This document shows, in pieces, positions 18,170-27,516 of a stretch of DNA of 64,000 nt (position 1 is its first letter; every line of letters begins with the position of its first letter). This stretch comes from Acidobacteriota bacterium (GTDB lineage: Bacteria > Acidobacteriota > Vicinamibacteria > Vicinamibacterales > UBA2999): positions 1-64,000 of the forward strand of contig CAUJDN010000040.1 of assembly GCA_963169195.1 (NCBI GenBank), read 5' to 3'. Below the pieces are notes generated by a model. It searched no databases. It was not told the DNA's origin and worked only from the letters and a program-made list of their open reading frames with translations. Made by a program: the position numbers and the translations under genes.

Positions 18170-19711
18170 TCAGGACACGGGTTGGAGCTCTGTCGAGTAG
18201 ATTCGTGTGCCGGCCGTGTTGACCAGGGACACCGTAAGGACCCTTGTCTTCGGGTCTGCCTCGAGCAGCCCGAAGAACTGCAACCCGGCGCTCGGGGGAC
18301 GATTGGGCGGGAGGTCCGCGGGGACACCGCAGAAGCGGGCTTCTGGTCCGAAGGTGGCGTCGAGCGGCGGCGGGGCGAACGTCCCGGCATGCGCGGGGCC
18401 CGCGACGAACTCCCAGAACGGATCGAAGTCGGACGTCTTCGCGCGTGCGGGGTCGTAGTGGTGCGCCGCGCAGTAGTGCACGTCCGCAGTCACCCAGACG
18501 ACGTTGCGGACGCGCCGGTCCTTCAGGGCCTTGAGCAGCCCCGCGATCTCCAGCTCTCGCCCGAGCGGCGGTCCGCCGTCGGCGTTGGCCACGGCCTCGT
18601 GGAACCCGGGCTGATGCCCGACGACGAGGCCGATCGGCATGTCGGCGGCGACGACCTTCCACGTCGCCTGGGACTTCGAGAGCGCGTCGGCCAGCCAGCG
18701 CACCTGCTCCGCGCCCAGGAAGGCCGTCTCGGCGCTCATGGCGGGCTGGCGGTTCTCGCTGTTCGGCCCCCGGTAGCTGCGCATGTCGAGCGCGAAGACT
18801 TCGACGAGCGGACCGTACGGCGCGGTGCGATAGATGCGCGTCTCGCCCTGAGAGGCCAGCGCAATCGGGTAGTGCTCGAGGAAGGCCCGGCGCGCCCGGG
18901 CCGCGAGGACCGCCACGCGCTTCTCCTGATACGGCGCACGCTCGCCCAGCACCTGCGTCGGGTACCAGTTGTCGCGCACCTCGTGGTCGTCCCACATCGC
19001 CACCTGCCCCACCCCGGCGGAGAAGCGGCGATAGTGCTCGTCGAGCCGGTTGTAGAGGTGACAGCCGCGGAACTCGTCCAGCGTCTCCGCCACCTTCGCC
19101 TTCGACGGCGTCACCAGGTTGCGCCAGAGGCTGCCGTCCTCGAGGGTGACGGTTTCGCGCAGGGGCTGATCCGCATAGGTGGTGTCGCCGACGTTGAGGA
19201 ACAGGTCGGGATCCGCGGCGCGCATGGTCTCGAAGAGCCGCATGCCACCGCGTGACGTGTCGATGCCCCAGCCCTGACCGCACGTGTCGGCGGACCAGGC
19301 GATGCGGACGGGTCGCCCCGGACCAGGAGCGGTCCGGAATCTTCCGACCTCCGGCGCGCTGACAATGCGCGGGTCCGTGGGATCCTCGAACCGGACCCGA
19401 TAGAAGACGGTCTGGCCCACCGGCAGATCGCCGATCGCGACGCGGGCGGTCAGGCCGGAGTCCGGCGTGGCGACCGGGCCCGCCACCCTGCGGGCGTTGG
19501 CGAACGACTCGGTCGTGGCGTACTCGACGACCATCCGGGACGGCCGGTCCACGTGCGCCCAGACGATGGCACGGCCGGGCGCGATGTCGCCCGCGGCGAC
19601 GCCGTAGTCGATGCGCGGCCGGACGCGGTCGGAGGTGATGACCCCCGGCGCCTGCGCGACGATCGCGGCGCCGAAGGTCCGCTCGAGGAACTGGCGACGT
19701 GAGTAGGACAT
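18170..19711 (-). CDS. phoD: PhoD-like alkaline phosphatase / phosphodiesterase, Tat-exported
   Basis: The 513-residue protein starts MSYSRRQFLERTFGAA, a twin-arginine signal (SRRxFL), so it is exported folded, as PhoD enzymes are. The mature part has an N-terminal beta domain (YGVAAGDIAPGRAIVWAHVD) and the metal-binding core: SADTCG, NVGDTTYADQ, MWDDHEVRDNW, LDMRSYRG and WVTADVHYCAAHHY. These ligands bind Fe/Ca in PhoD. It probably releases phosphate from organic phosphoesters in the periplasm. An upstream in-frame ATG at 19792 is rejected because it lies in a repeat block. The gene ends 45 nt before mrfA on the same strand. Confidence 0.88.
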   Translation of the reverse strand: MSYSRRQFLERTFGAAIVAQAPGVITSDRVRPRIDYGVAAGDIAPGRAIVWAHVDRPSRMVVEYATTESFANARRVAGPVATPDSGLTARVAIGDLPVGQTVFYRVRFEDPTDPRIVSAPEVGRFRTAPGPGRPVRIAWSADTCGQGWGIDTSRGGMRLFETMRAADPDLFLNVGDTTYADQPLRETVTLEDGSLWRNLVTPSKAKVAETLDEFRGCHLYNRLDEHYRRFSAGVGQVAMWDDHEVRDNWYPTQVLGERAPYQEKRVAVLAARARRAFLEHYPIALASQGETRIYRTAPYGPLVEVFALDMRSYRGPNSENRQPAMSAETAFLGAEQVRWLADALSKSQATWKVVAADMPIGLVVGHQPGFHEAVANADGGPPLGRELEIAGLLKALKDRRVRNVVWVTADVHYCAAHHYDPARAKTSDFDPFWEFVAGPAHAGTFAPPPLDATFGPEARFCGVPADLPPNRPPSAGLQFFGLLEADPKTRVLTVSLVNTAGTRIYSTELQPVS

Positions 19712-19713
19712 CG

Positions 19714-19802
19714 CGGTCGGCGCAGGGGTGCAAAGGTGCAACGGTGCGGGGTGCCGGTGCCCCTTGCACCGTGCACCCCTGCACCCTTGCACGTGCCAGA
19801 TC
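19714..19802. repeat. G/C-rich GTGCAAGG repeat folding into a long hairpin
   Basis: The gap between the TonB-receptor stop and the PhoD start is built of GTGCAAGG, GTGCAGGG and GTGCACG units, then their complements. The two halves (about 19729-19755 and 19763-19790) pair into an imperfect stem of some 25 bp around GCCGGT. It begins about 9 nt after the receptor TGA. It may act as terminator or attenuator between the genes. Confidence 0.55.
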
Positions 19803-22800
19803 TCAGAAACTGTACTTGACGGCGAGCTGCATCACGCGTCCGTCCTCGGACGTCGTGATCTGCCCGAAGTTCGCCGCGCCAAAGACGCCGGCCGGCTGGC
19901 CGAACCGCTCCTGGTTGAACAGGTTGAACGTCTCGATGCGCACCTGGATGCGATGACGGTTGGCGAAGTCGAAGTTCTTGAAGATCGACAGGTCGGTGCG
20001 CTGATAGCCGGGCCCGCGCACGCTGTTGCGGCCGGCGTTGCCCGGGCGCTCGCCCGTCTGCGCCAGCGTGAGCGGCGTGAAGCAGCTGGTGTCGAAGTAC
20101 TGCTGCGTGGTCTTGGGCCCGTTGTTCGGGTCGCAGGTCACGTCCGGCCGGTTCGTCATGTAGCGAATGTCGAGCACCGAGCCCATCGTGACCGAGAACG
20201 GGAAGCCGCTCTGCGCCTGGTAGATGCCGTTCAGCTGCCATCCCCCGGCGATGTAGCGCAGCAACGCCGACTTGTCCTCGAATCGCGGCAACTCGTAGCC
20301 GAAGCTGAGCACGAAGCGGTGGCGCGCGTCGAAGAGCGCCGGCCCCTTTTCGAACGAGAGCGCGCGCTCCAGGCTGGCCTCGTCACCCTGCACCACCGGC
20401 AGCACCGGGCGCGACTCGCCGCCGATGTTCAGGCCCGAGACGTGGTCCGTGGCCTTGCCCAGGGTGTAGGACGCCAGGAAGTTCAGCCCCCGCGTGGGCA
20501 GCATGCGAACGCTGGCCTGCAGCGAGTCGAACCACGACTGGGCCGCCGAGAACGTCGGCCGCACCAGCGCGAACGCCGGCATGATGCGCGCACTCCGCGT
20601 GGTCTGGCCCGGCACGTACACCCCGGGGTTGACCTCCATGAAGATCGGCAGCGTGAACCCGCGCGAGCCGACGTAGGCGACCTCGGTCCCAATCCTGGAG
20701 CCCAGCTGCCGCTGCACGCCGATGTTGAAGTGGTAGGCGTACGGCGACTCGAACTGGTCGCCCCACCCGATGATCGTCAGGGCGCGCGGGAAGGGGTTGG
20801 GCGGTCCGGCCACGGCGGCCAGCGGATCCTCCAGCGAGATGGGCGTCGGCGTGTTCAGCTCGACGAGGGGCGTGAACGGCGGCGACAGCACGCCGCTCTG
20901 GAAGAAGTCGCCCTGCCCGGCCAGCGCGTCGTAGAACACGCCGAACGCGGAGCGGATGCTCGTCTTGCCATCGCCGAAGGGATCCCACGCCATCGAGACG
21001 CGCGGCGCGAAGTTGTTCTTGTCCGTCGGGACGACGCCGCGGGGCACGCCCGGGTCGCCTGGATAGACGAGGCCCGCGGGCGCGTTCGGATAGACCTGCG
21101 ACTGCACGCCCGTCCTGAAGGCGGTGATGGCGTCGTTCTTGTCCACGAAGGGCGTGGGCAGCTCGTAGCGCAGGCCCAGGTTGAGCGTCAGGCTCGGCGT
21201 GATGCGGAACTCATCCTGCACGTATCCGGCGAAGAGCCAGCCCCAGCCGTCCTGGATGGCCTGCGTCGTCGTCGCGCGGACCTGCGCGGGCAGGCCCAGC
21301 AGGAAGTCGGCGGCGGAGTTGCCCGAGCGGCCCCCGCTGAAGGTCATGTCGCCATTCGGCCGGTTGATGAAGGCGATCGTCATCGCCTCGCGACGGACGT
21401 CGAGGCCGAACTTCATCGAGTGGCGTCCTCGGATCCAGGTGAGGTCGTTGGCCACCTGCCACACGTGGTTCACCCGGTCCACGAACGGCTGCTGCGGGTC
21501 GCCCAGGGCCGACGTGCCGCCGCCGAAGAAGCCCTGGATGGCGAAGGACGGCAGCCCCGCGGCGGCCGGGTTGGTGTTGGCCAGGTTGATGCCGTAGTCG
21601 CGCGGGCTGAGGCCGCTCGTCACCGCCGGATTCGCGGTGATGCGGTTGATGGAGAAACGCGCCTGGTTGATGACGTTGTTGCTGATGACGTAGTTGTGCG
21701 ACACCATGACGTCCTGCAGGGTCGCCAGCGACCTCTGGTCCACGGGGGCGATCACGCGCGGCGTCGTGCGCTCCGTGTCACTCCGCATGTAGCGGCCCAG
21801 CAGCGACTGGTTGCTGCCCATCTGATAGTCGAAACGCAGGCCGAACTGGTCGCGCACGTCGTTCACGGTCGGTGACACGATGTACCGGTTCCCCGCCGAG
21901 TTGGGCAACGGCACGAAGTCGTTCAGGAGTCGCGTCGCGATGGGCGAAATGCGCCCGGCCGGGATGATGTTGCCCGGGAAGGGCACGCCCGTCAGCGGGT
22001 CGCGGATGGCGGTGGACAGGGCCGAGAAATCGCCCCGCCGCTGTGCCTCCGAGAACACGATGACGTTGTTCGTGATGCCGCTGTCGTTGCGGTACCCTTC
22101 GTAGTACCCGAACCCGAACAGCCGGTTCCGGACGACGGGACCGCCCAGCGCGCCGCCGAACTGGTTCTGCTTCAGCTCGGGCTTCGGCTGGGTCGCCGGC
22201 GCAAAGTAGTTCCGGGACATCAGCGCATCGTCGCGGTTGAACTCCCACAGCGCGCCCGACACCGTGTTGCTGCCCGACTTGGTCACCACGTTCACCACCG
22301 AGCCGGCATTGCGGCCGTACTCGGCGCCGAAGGCGTGCGTGAGGATCTTGAACTCCTCGATGGCGTCCGGCGGCGGCCGCAGGACGAAGCCCGTGTTGAA
22401 GGTGTCGTTGTTGGTGGCGCCGTCCAGCAGGAAGTTGTTGGACTGGTTGCGCATGCCGTTGACGTTGAAGCCGCCCGTCACGTTGCCGAACCCGCCCGGC
22501 GTGGCGTCACCCGACTGGCCACCCAGGTTCGCGGGCGGCGCGACGACGCCGGGGATGAGCGTGCCGAGCTGCGTGAAGTTACGGCCGTTCAGCGGCAGGT
22601 CCACCACCTTGTCCTCGGTGATGACGATGCCGTGGGTGGCGTTGGTCGTTTCCACGAGGGTGGCATCCGCCGTCACCGTGATGGTCTCGGTGAGCTGGCC
22701 GACCTCCAACTCGAAGGCGACGCGCGCCGTCTCCGCCACCGTCACCCGCACGCTCTCGCGCAGCGCCGTGCGGAAGCCCGAGAGCGACGCCTTCACGTCG

Positions 22801-23033
22801 TAGTCGCCGGGCTGGACCAGCGGGACCGTGAAGAGGCCGTCCGCGCCGGTGACCGCCGTGCGCACCGCGCCGGTGGCGCGGTTGGTCACCTCGATGGTCA
22901 CGCCGGGCAGCACGCCGCCCGAGGTGTCCGTGACGACGCCATTGATCTGGCCCGTCGCCTGGGCCCATGCCTGTGACGGCAGAACAAGGGCCAGCAGCGC
23001 TGCGCCCGCACATGCCAACAACCTTCGCGTCAT
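19803..23033 (-). CDS. Oar-like TonB-dependent outer-membrane receptor with carboxypeptidase-regulatory domain
   Basis: The 1076-residue protein starts MTRRLLACAGAALLALVLPS with signal-peptide cleavage after QAWAQA. It then has a CarboxypepD_reg domain (GQINGVVTDTSGGVLPGVTIEV, about 30-110), a plug region (LPLNGRNFTQLGTLIPGV, GATNNDTFNTG) and a long barrel ending in AVKYSF with C-terminal Phe. Many such receptors in Acidobacteria import or display unknown glycans, peptides or siderophores. The open frame extends upstream to 23876, but AAGGAG 8 nt before the ATG at 23033, together with the signal peptide, sets the start. Its ligand cannot be read from the neighbourhood. The stop is followed by a G-rich repeat hairpin. 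Confidence 0.88.
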   Translation of the reverse strand: MTRRLLACAGAALLALVLPSQAWAQATGQINGVVTDTSGGVLPGVTIEVTNRATGAVRTAVTGADGLFTVPLVQPGDYDVKASLSGFRTALRESVRVTVAETARVAFELEVGQLTETITVTADATLVETTNATHGIVITEDKVVDLPLNGRNFTQLGTLIPGVVAPPANLGGQSGDATPGGFGNVTGGFNVNGMRNQSNNFLLDGATNNDTFNTGFVLRPPPDAIEEFKILTHAFGAEYGRNAGSVVNVVTKSGSNTVSGALWEFNRDDALMSRNYFAPATQPKPELKQNQFGGALGGPVVRNRLFGFGYYEGYRNDSGITNNVIVFSEAQRRGDFSALSTAIRDPLTGVPFPGNIIPAGRISPIATRLLNDFVPLPNSAGNRYIVSPTVNDVRDQFGLRFDYQMGSNQSLLGRYMRSDTERTTPRVIAPVDQRSLATLQDVMVSHNYVISNNVINQARFSINRITANPAVTSGLSPRDYGINLANTNPAAAGLPSFAIQGFFGGGTSALGDPQQPFVDRVNHVWQVANDLTWIRGRHSMKFGLDVRREAMTIAFINRPNGDMTFSGGRSGNSAADFLLGLPAQVRATTTQAIQDGWGWLFAGYVQDEFRITPSLTLNLGLRYELPTPFVDKNDAITAFRTGVQSQVYPNAPAGLVYPGDPGVPRGVVPTDKNNFAPRVSMAWDPFGDGKTSIRSAFGVFYDALAGQGDFFQSGVLSPPFTPLVELNTPTPISLEDPLAAVAGPPNPFPRALTIIGWGDQFESPYAYHFNIGVQRQLGSRIGTEVAYVGSRGFTLPIFMEVNPGVYVPGQTTRSARIMPAFALVRPTFSAAQSWFDSLQASVRMLPTRGLNFLASYTLGKATDHVSGLNIGGESRPVLPVVQGDEASLERALSFEKGPALFDARHRFVLSFGYELPRFEDKSALLRYIAGGWQLNGIYQAQSGFPFSVTMGSVLDIRYMTNRPDVTCDPNNGPKTTQQYFDTSCFTPLTLAQTGERPGNAGRNSVRGPGYQRTDLSIFKNFDFANRHRIQVRIETFNLFNQERFGQPAGVFGAANFGQITTSEDGRVMQLAVKYSF

Positions 23034-23074
23034 TGTCGACTCCTTGAGTGCTCGTTCCCTCATCGCGCAGCCTA

Positions 23075-24139
23075 TCAAACGGCCGCGACGATGGCTTGCA
23101 TCATTTGCCGCGTCGTGGCGGTCCCGCCGAGATCGGGTGTCCGCACGGCACCTTCCGACAGCACGCGCTCGATGGCGCCGACCACCCGGTCGTGCAGATC
23201 CGGGTGCCCCAGGTGATCCAGCATCAGGGCGCCGGCCCAGATCGCGCCAATCGGGTTGGCGACGCCGCTGCCGGCGATGTCCGGTGCCGACCCGTGGATC
23301 GGCTCGAACATCGACGGGTGCGCCCGGTCCGGGTTCAGGTTCGCGCCCGGCGCCACGCCGAGGCTCCCCGACACCGCCGCGCCCAGGTCGGTCAGGATGT
23401 CGCCGAACAGGTTGGACGCCACCATCACGTCGAGCGTGTGCGGATGCGTCACCATGCGGGCCGCCAGCGCGTCCACATGGTACTTCCGCACGGCCACGCC
23501 CGGGTACTCCGGCGCCAGCTGCTCGACCACCTCGTCCCACAACACCATCGAGTGCTGCAGGGCGTTCGACTTGGTGGCGCTTGCCAGCATCTTCCGCGGG
23601 CGCGATTGGGCGAGGCGGAACGCGTAGCGGACCACGCGCTCGACGCCGGCACGCGTGAAGACGCCCGTCTGCTCGGCCACCTCGTGCACGGTCCCGCGGT
23701 GCACGCGCCCGCCGACGCCGGCGTACTCGCCTTCGGAGTTCTCGCGCACGCACACCATGTCGATGTCGGACGGCCCTCGGCCGGCCAGCGGGCACGAGAC
23801 GCCCGGCAGGAGGCGCATGGGCCGCAGGTTCACGTACTGCTCGAAGCGCTGCCGGATGGGCAGGATGAGCTCCCACACCGAGACGTGGTCCGGCACCGAC
23901 GGATGGCCGATGGCGCCGAGGTAGATGGCATCGGCCTCACGGAGCCGCTCGAGCGCGTCGGGCGCCATCATGCGTCCCGTCTCGCGGTAGTAGTCGCAGC
24001 CCCAGGGATGCTCGACCGTCTCGAGCGTGAGGCCCGCACGGCGGGCCACGACGGTCAGCACGCCCAGTGCCGCGGGCGTCACCTCCCGCCCGATGCCGTC
24101 GCCGGAAATGACGGCGATCCGATATCGAGGGCGAGGCAT
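23075..24139 (-). CDS. Isocitrate/isopropylmalate-family dehydrogenase, tartrate dehydrogenase-like
   Basis: The 354-residue protein starts MPRPRYRIAVISGDGIGREV. It has YLGAIGHPSVPDHVSVWELILPIRQRFEQYVNLRP, VCVRENSEGEYAGVGG, the Lys in ASATKSNALQHSMVLWDEV, NLFGDILTDLGAAVSG and the metal/NAD loop PIHGSAPDIAGSGVANPIG. The NLRP and RENSEGEY pattern is closer to tartrate dehydrogenase/decarboxylase (TtuC, D-malate) than to LeuB. It likely oxidatively decarboxylates a 2-hydroxy-dicarboxylic acid with NAD. It lies 4 nt downstream of an SDR, and an SSS transporter precedes that, so the run SSS-SDR-dehydrogenase looks catabolic. It could instead act in leucine or lysine synthesis. Confidence 0.8.
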   Translation of the reverse strand: MPRPRYRIAVISGDGIGREVTPAALGVLTVVARRAGLTLETVEHPWGCDYYRETGRMMAPDALERLREADAIYLGAIGHPSVPDHVSVWELILPIRQRFEQYVNLRPMRLLPGVSCPLAGRGPSDIDMVCVRENSEGEYAGVGGRVHRGTVHEVAEQTGVFTRAGVERVVRYAFRLAQSRPRKMLASATKSNALQHSMVLWDEVVEQLAPEYPGVAVRKYHVDALAARMVTHPHTLDVMVASNLFGDILTDLGAAVSGSLGVAPGANLNPDRAHPSMFEPIHGSAPDIAGSGVANPIGAIWAGALMLDHLGHPDLHDRVVGAIERVLSEGAVRTPDLGGTATTRQMMQAIVAAV

Positions 24140-24143
24140 GGCG

Positions 24144-24923
24144 CTACATCCCCGGCGGCGTGAAGCGGCCATCGGCCGCCAGCCAGCCGCCATCGGCGTA
24201 GATGATGGTGCCCGTCACGTAACTGGCCGCGTCCGAGAGCAGGAACACCGTGGGGCCTGCCATCTCGCCCGGCTGTGCCCAGCGCTGCAGCGGGTTCTTC
24301 ATGGCGTAGGCGTTGTACCACTCAGCGTTGGCCTTGATGGGCGCCGTCAGCGGCGTCTCCACCACGCCGGGGCCGACGGCGTTCACGCGCACGCCGAGCG
24401 GTCCCCATTCGACCGCCGCGGTCCGTGCCAGCTGCAGGATGCCCGCCTTGGTCATCGAGTACACCGACTGGCCGGGCTCGGTGGCGACGGACCGGATGGA
24501 GGAGAACAGCACGATGCTGCCGGACTTCTGCGCCGTCATGATGCGGCCCGCCGTCATCAGGGCCGCGAAGTTGCCGCGCAGGTTCAGGTGCACCACCTTG
24601 TCGAACTCGGCCAGCGTGTACCTGAGGATGGGCTTCCGCACGTTGATCGCCGGCGTGCACACCAGCCCGTCGAACCGGCCGTGCTTCTGCGCCAGGCCAT
24701 CGAACGCGGCGATGATCTGGGCCTCGTCACCGAGGTCCAGCGGGCCGGCCTCGGCCTTCCCGCCAGCGGCGGTGACCCTCTCGGCCACCGCGACGGCGCT
24801 CCCGGCATCGAGGTCCAGGCAGGTCACGTGCGCCCCTTGCGCTCCCGCCGCGAGGGCCACGCTCTCGCCGATGCCACTGCCGGCGCCCACCACCGCCACG
24901 AACTTCCCGTCCAGCCTGAACAT
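24144..24923 (-). CDS. Short-chain dehydrogenase/reductase (SDR)
   Basis: The 259-residue classical SDR has VVGAGSGIGES cofactor binding (GxxxGxG), VLFSSIRS (Ser), YSMTK (Tyr-x3-Lys) and GPGVVETPL. FTPPGM is the C-terminus. CTPAINVRKPI replaces the usual NNAG, an uncommon variant of the adenine-binding loop. The start is the ATG at 24923, and longer upstream frames are not supported. It lies between an SSS transporter gene and a tartrate-dehydrogenase-like gene on the same strand. It probably oxidises the imported sugar acid or hydroxy acid, which is inference from context. Confidence 0.85.
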   Translation of the reverse strand: MFRLDGKFVAVVGAGSGIGESVALAAGAQGAHVTCLDLDAGSAVAVAERVTAAGGKAEAGPLDLGDEAQIIAAFDGLAQKHGRFDGLVCTPAINVRKPILRYTLAEFDKVVHLNLRGNFAALMTAGRIMTAQKSGSIVLFSSIRSVATEPGQSVYSMTKAGILQLARTAAVEWGPLGVRVNAVGPGVVETPLTAPIKANAEWYNAYAMKNPLQRWAQPGEMAGPTVFLLSDAASYVTGTIIYADGGWLAADGRFTPPGM

Positions 24924-24958
24924 CGATGAGTCCTCCCGATGGATGACGCGGATCACCC

Positions 24959-26347
24959 TCATCCCCTCCGTCTGATTCGTCGCACGGCCAGGAACGCCAG
25001 TGCGGCCACCGTCAATCCTCCCACGTTCGGGTTGGTCCACACCGCACGCCCTGCCTGTCCCGAGAACTGCACGGCCAGTACGAACGACACGCCGGCCACG
25101 ATGGCGGCCAGCGCCTCGGGCATGCCGGCGCGCCGGACGTACAGGCCCGCCAGGACCGGCACGAACAGGCTGACCCCGAGCAGCGTGTAGAAGATGCTGA
25201 GCGCGCCGATCACCGTCGGCAGCTGGATGGCGAGCACGACACCGATCGCGCCGCCCGCGACCGCGGCCAGGCGGGCCACCAGCAGGATCGTGCGGTCGTC
25301 GGCCTTCGGGTTCACGAACTGCCGATACAGATCCTGCGACAGCGAGGTCGCCAGCATGAAGAGGATGGCGTCGCACGTGCTGACCTCGGCCGAGAACACG
25401 GCGGCCAGGGCGAGGGCGCCCAACCAGACGGGCAGCGCCTCGACGAGCACGGTGGGCAGCACCAGGTTCGGGCTCGACACGTCGGGGGCAATCACGCGGG
25501 CCGACATGCCCAGCAGCACGGGGATGAAAGCGAACAGCCCCAGCGCCAGGGCCTGCATGCCGACGCCGGCGCGCACCGCGCGAGCGTTCTGAGCGCCATA
25601 CACCTTCTGGAGCAGCCCGGGCGAGATGATGAACGCCGGGCCCAGCATCGCCAGCAGCGTGATCCCGGAGCCGGGGCCCGTCGTGTGCCAGAAGTCCCAG
25701 AAGTGTGGCGGCGCGGCGGCCGCAATGCCTGCGAGCCCGCCGGCCTTCGCGAGGACCATGGGCACCGCGGCCAGCAGGCCGACCAGCAGCACGACCAGCT
25801 GCACGGCGTTCACCCACGCCGAGCTCAGGAGGCCGCCGGCGACGAAATACACCAGCATCGCGGCGGCGCCGATGGCGGTGCCCCACGCTCGCGGCACATC
25901 GGCCACGACCTCGAGCACGGCGGCGCCCGCGATGAGCTGTCCCGCAAGGATGGCCAGCGTGCCGACCCAGATGAGCGCCGACACCACACCGCGCACCGGC
26001 CGGCCGTACCGGTGCTCGAGGAAGTCGCCGACCGTGTAGAAGCCGTGCCGCTCGGCGAGGCTCCAGATGCGGGGCCCCACCCACCACGCGAGGGCAATCG
26101 AGCCGATGGCCGCCGAGCCGTTCCACCACCAGGCACTGATGCCGTCGCCATAGGCGAGCCCGGCGGCCCCCACGGTGGAGCCCGCGCCGATGTTCGACGC
26201 CAGGACCGTCGAGAAGAGCAACGGCGCCGTGAGCGACCGCCCCGCCACGAAGAAGTCGCTGCTGCCGCGCACGAGTCGCGCAATCCACAGGCCCACCCCG
26301 GTCAGGACGACCGCGTAGGCCACGAGCAGCACGAGGTAGACGTTCAC
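24959..26347 (-). CDS. Sodium:solute symporter (SSS family)
   Basis: The 462-residue polytopic protein has about 13 hydrophobic spans and SSS signatures: SDFFVAGRSLTAPLLFSTVLASNIGAGS (TM1 sodium-site region), GDFLEHRYGRPVRG and AVFSAEVSTCDAILFMLATSLSQDLYR. The start is GTG at 26347, 7 nt after the P1-peptidase stop. It imports a small anion, sugar acid or amino acid with sodium. The following SDR and tartrate-dehydrogenase-like genes suggest a hydroxy- or sugar-acid substrate. The run P1 peptidase, SSS, SDR, dehydrogenase is a probable operon. Confidence 0.86.
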   Translation of the reverse strand: MNVYLVLLVAYAVVLTGVGLWIARLVRGSSDFFVAGRSLTAPLLFSTVLASNIGAGSTVGAAGLAYGDGISAWWWNGSAAIGSIALAWWVGPRIWSLAERHGFYTVGDFLEHRYGRPVRGVVSALIWVGTLAILAGQLIAGAAVLEVVADVPRAWGTAIGAAAMLVYFVAGGLLSSAWVNAVQLVVLLVGLLAAVPMVLAKAGGLAGIAAAAPPHFWDFWHTTGPGSGITLLAMLGPAFIISPGLLQKVYGAQNARAVRAGVGMQALALGLFAFIPVLLGMSARVIAPDVSSPNLVLPTVLVEALPVWLGALALAAVFSAEVSTCDAILFMLATSLSQDLYRQFVNPKADDRTILLVARLAAVAGGAIGVVLAIQLPTVIGALSIFYTLLGVSLFVPVLAGLYVRRAGMPEALAAIVAGVSFVLAVQFSGQAGRAVWTNPNVGGLTVAALAFLAVRRIRRRG

Positions 26348-26354
26348 CGCGACG

Positions 26355-27449
26355 CTACTTCTTCAGGTCCCGCGCGGCCGGAACGTTGGGGATGCCCGTT
26401 GCCTCGGAGGCGCCGCGCACGATGGCCCGTGCCATCACGTCGGCGGCGAGCGCCCCGATCTGCGAGATGTCCGCCTCCCCGTCCCATTGCCCGGTCGCGA
26501 GGGCGAACACCGTGTCGCCGTCGCCCTGCGTGTGCGCCGGGAAGATGGCGCGCGCAAACCCGTCGTCGGCCATCAGCGCCATGCGGCTCACCTGTGCCTT
26601 GGTGAGCTTCGCGTTGGTGGCGACGAGTCCGATGGTGGTGTTCTCGGCCGCGCGCGGGCGCGGGCCGGTCTGGCCCGTGCGCAGCAGCGTGCGCGCGTCG
26701 GCGAAGCTCCCGTCGGGGTTACGCACGCCCGCCACCACCGTTCCGGTGTCGGGGTCGATGACGTCGCCCACGGCGTTCACGGCGACAATGGCGCCCACGC
26801 TCAGGCCGTTCGGCAAGGTGATGCTGTAGCTGCCGAGGCCGCCCTTCATCGAGCGGCCGGGCCCGCCGCTCTTCCCGACCGTCGCGCCGGCCCCGGCGCC
26901 CACGGTACCCTCGGCCACGGGCGCGGTGGACGCCGCACCGGCGGCGCGGTACCCGCAGTCGGCCGTGGGGCGGATCTTCGGGTTGCCGCCGACGGGCAGG
27001 TCGAAGAGGATGGCCGCCGGGACGATGGGCACCTTCGCGATCCGGACGTCCCACCCGATGTCGTGCTCCTCGAGCCAGCGGACGGTGCCCGTGGCCGCAT
27101 CGAGCCCGAACGCGCTGCCCCCCGACAGCACGACCGCGTTCACCTTGTCCACCATGTTGCCGGGATCGAGGAGATCCGTCTCGCGCGTGCCGGGCGCGCC
27201 GCCCCGCTGCGACACGCCGCCGACGGCACCCTGCCCGTCCACGAGGATGACCGTGCAGCCCGTGGGCCGCTCGGTGAGCGTGTGATGCCCGACCTTGATG
27301 CCGGGCACCGCCGTGAGCGTGCGGTTCGCCCCGGCGGCCGGCGCGGGCGATGCTGTCCGCGGTGTCGAGGCCGAGGGCGTCGGGGTCTGGCCATTCACGC
27401 AGGCCATGGCAATCAGGGACAGGAGGCCGACGGTCGCGGAGACGCGCAT
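26355..27449 (-). CDS. P1-family (DmpA/NylC-like) self-processing N-terminal-nucleophile peptidase, exported
   Basis: The 364-residue protein begins with a hydrophobic segment ending IAMAC near residue 17, a possible lipobox, then a Ser/Thr/Pro/Ala linker. Conserved parts include VPGIKVGHHT, GCTVILVDGQGAVGGVSQRGGAPGTRETDLLDP, VVLSGGSAFGLDA and AENTTIGLVATNAKLTK. In the last of these, cleavage before Thr would expose the nucleophile, as in NylC and DmpA. It cuts N-terminal residues or amide-linked oligomers such as D-amino-acid peptides. It lies 7 nt upstream of the SSS transporter gene. A TATGAT -10-like box (27458-27463) sits only 8 nt before the ATG. Confidence 0.82.
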   Translation of the reverse strand: MRVSATVGLLSLIAMACVNGQTPTPSASTPRTASPAPAAGANRTLTAVPGIKVGHHTLTERPTGCTVILVDGQGAVGGVSQRGGAPGTRETDLLDPGNMVDKVNAVVLSGGSAFGLDAATGTVRWLEEHDIGWDVRIAKVPIVPAAILFDLPVGGNPKIRPTADCGYRAAGAASTAPVAEGTVGAGAGATVGKSGGPGRSMKGGLGSYSITLPNGLSVGAIVAVNAVGDVIDPDTGTVVAGVRNPDGSFADARTLLRTGQTGPRPRAAENTTIGLVATNAKLTKAQVSRMALMADDGFARAIFPAHTQGDGDTVFALATGQWDGEADISQIGALAADVMARAIVRGASEATGIPNVPAARDLKK

Positions 27450-27516
27450 GACGGGAGATCATAACCGGAGAACCGTCAAGGATTGACCACGACGCGTCTT
27501 CCGGTCACGATGGCTC

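Noticed and set aside
19803-23876. N-terminal extension of the TonB receptor up to 23876.
   Set aside because: It overlaps the tartrate-dehydrogenase-like gene in another frame and lies before a clear signal peptide with AAGGAG.
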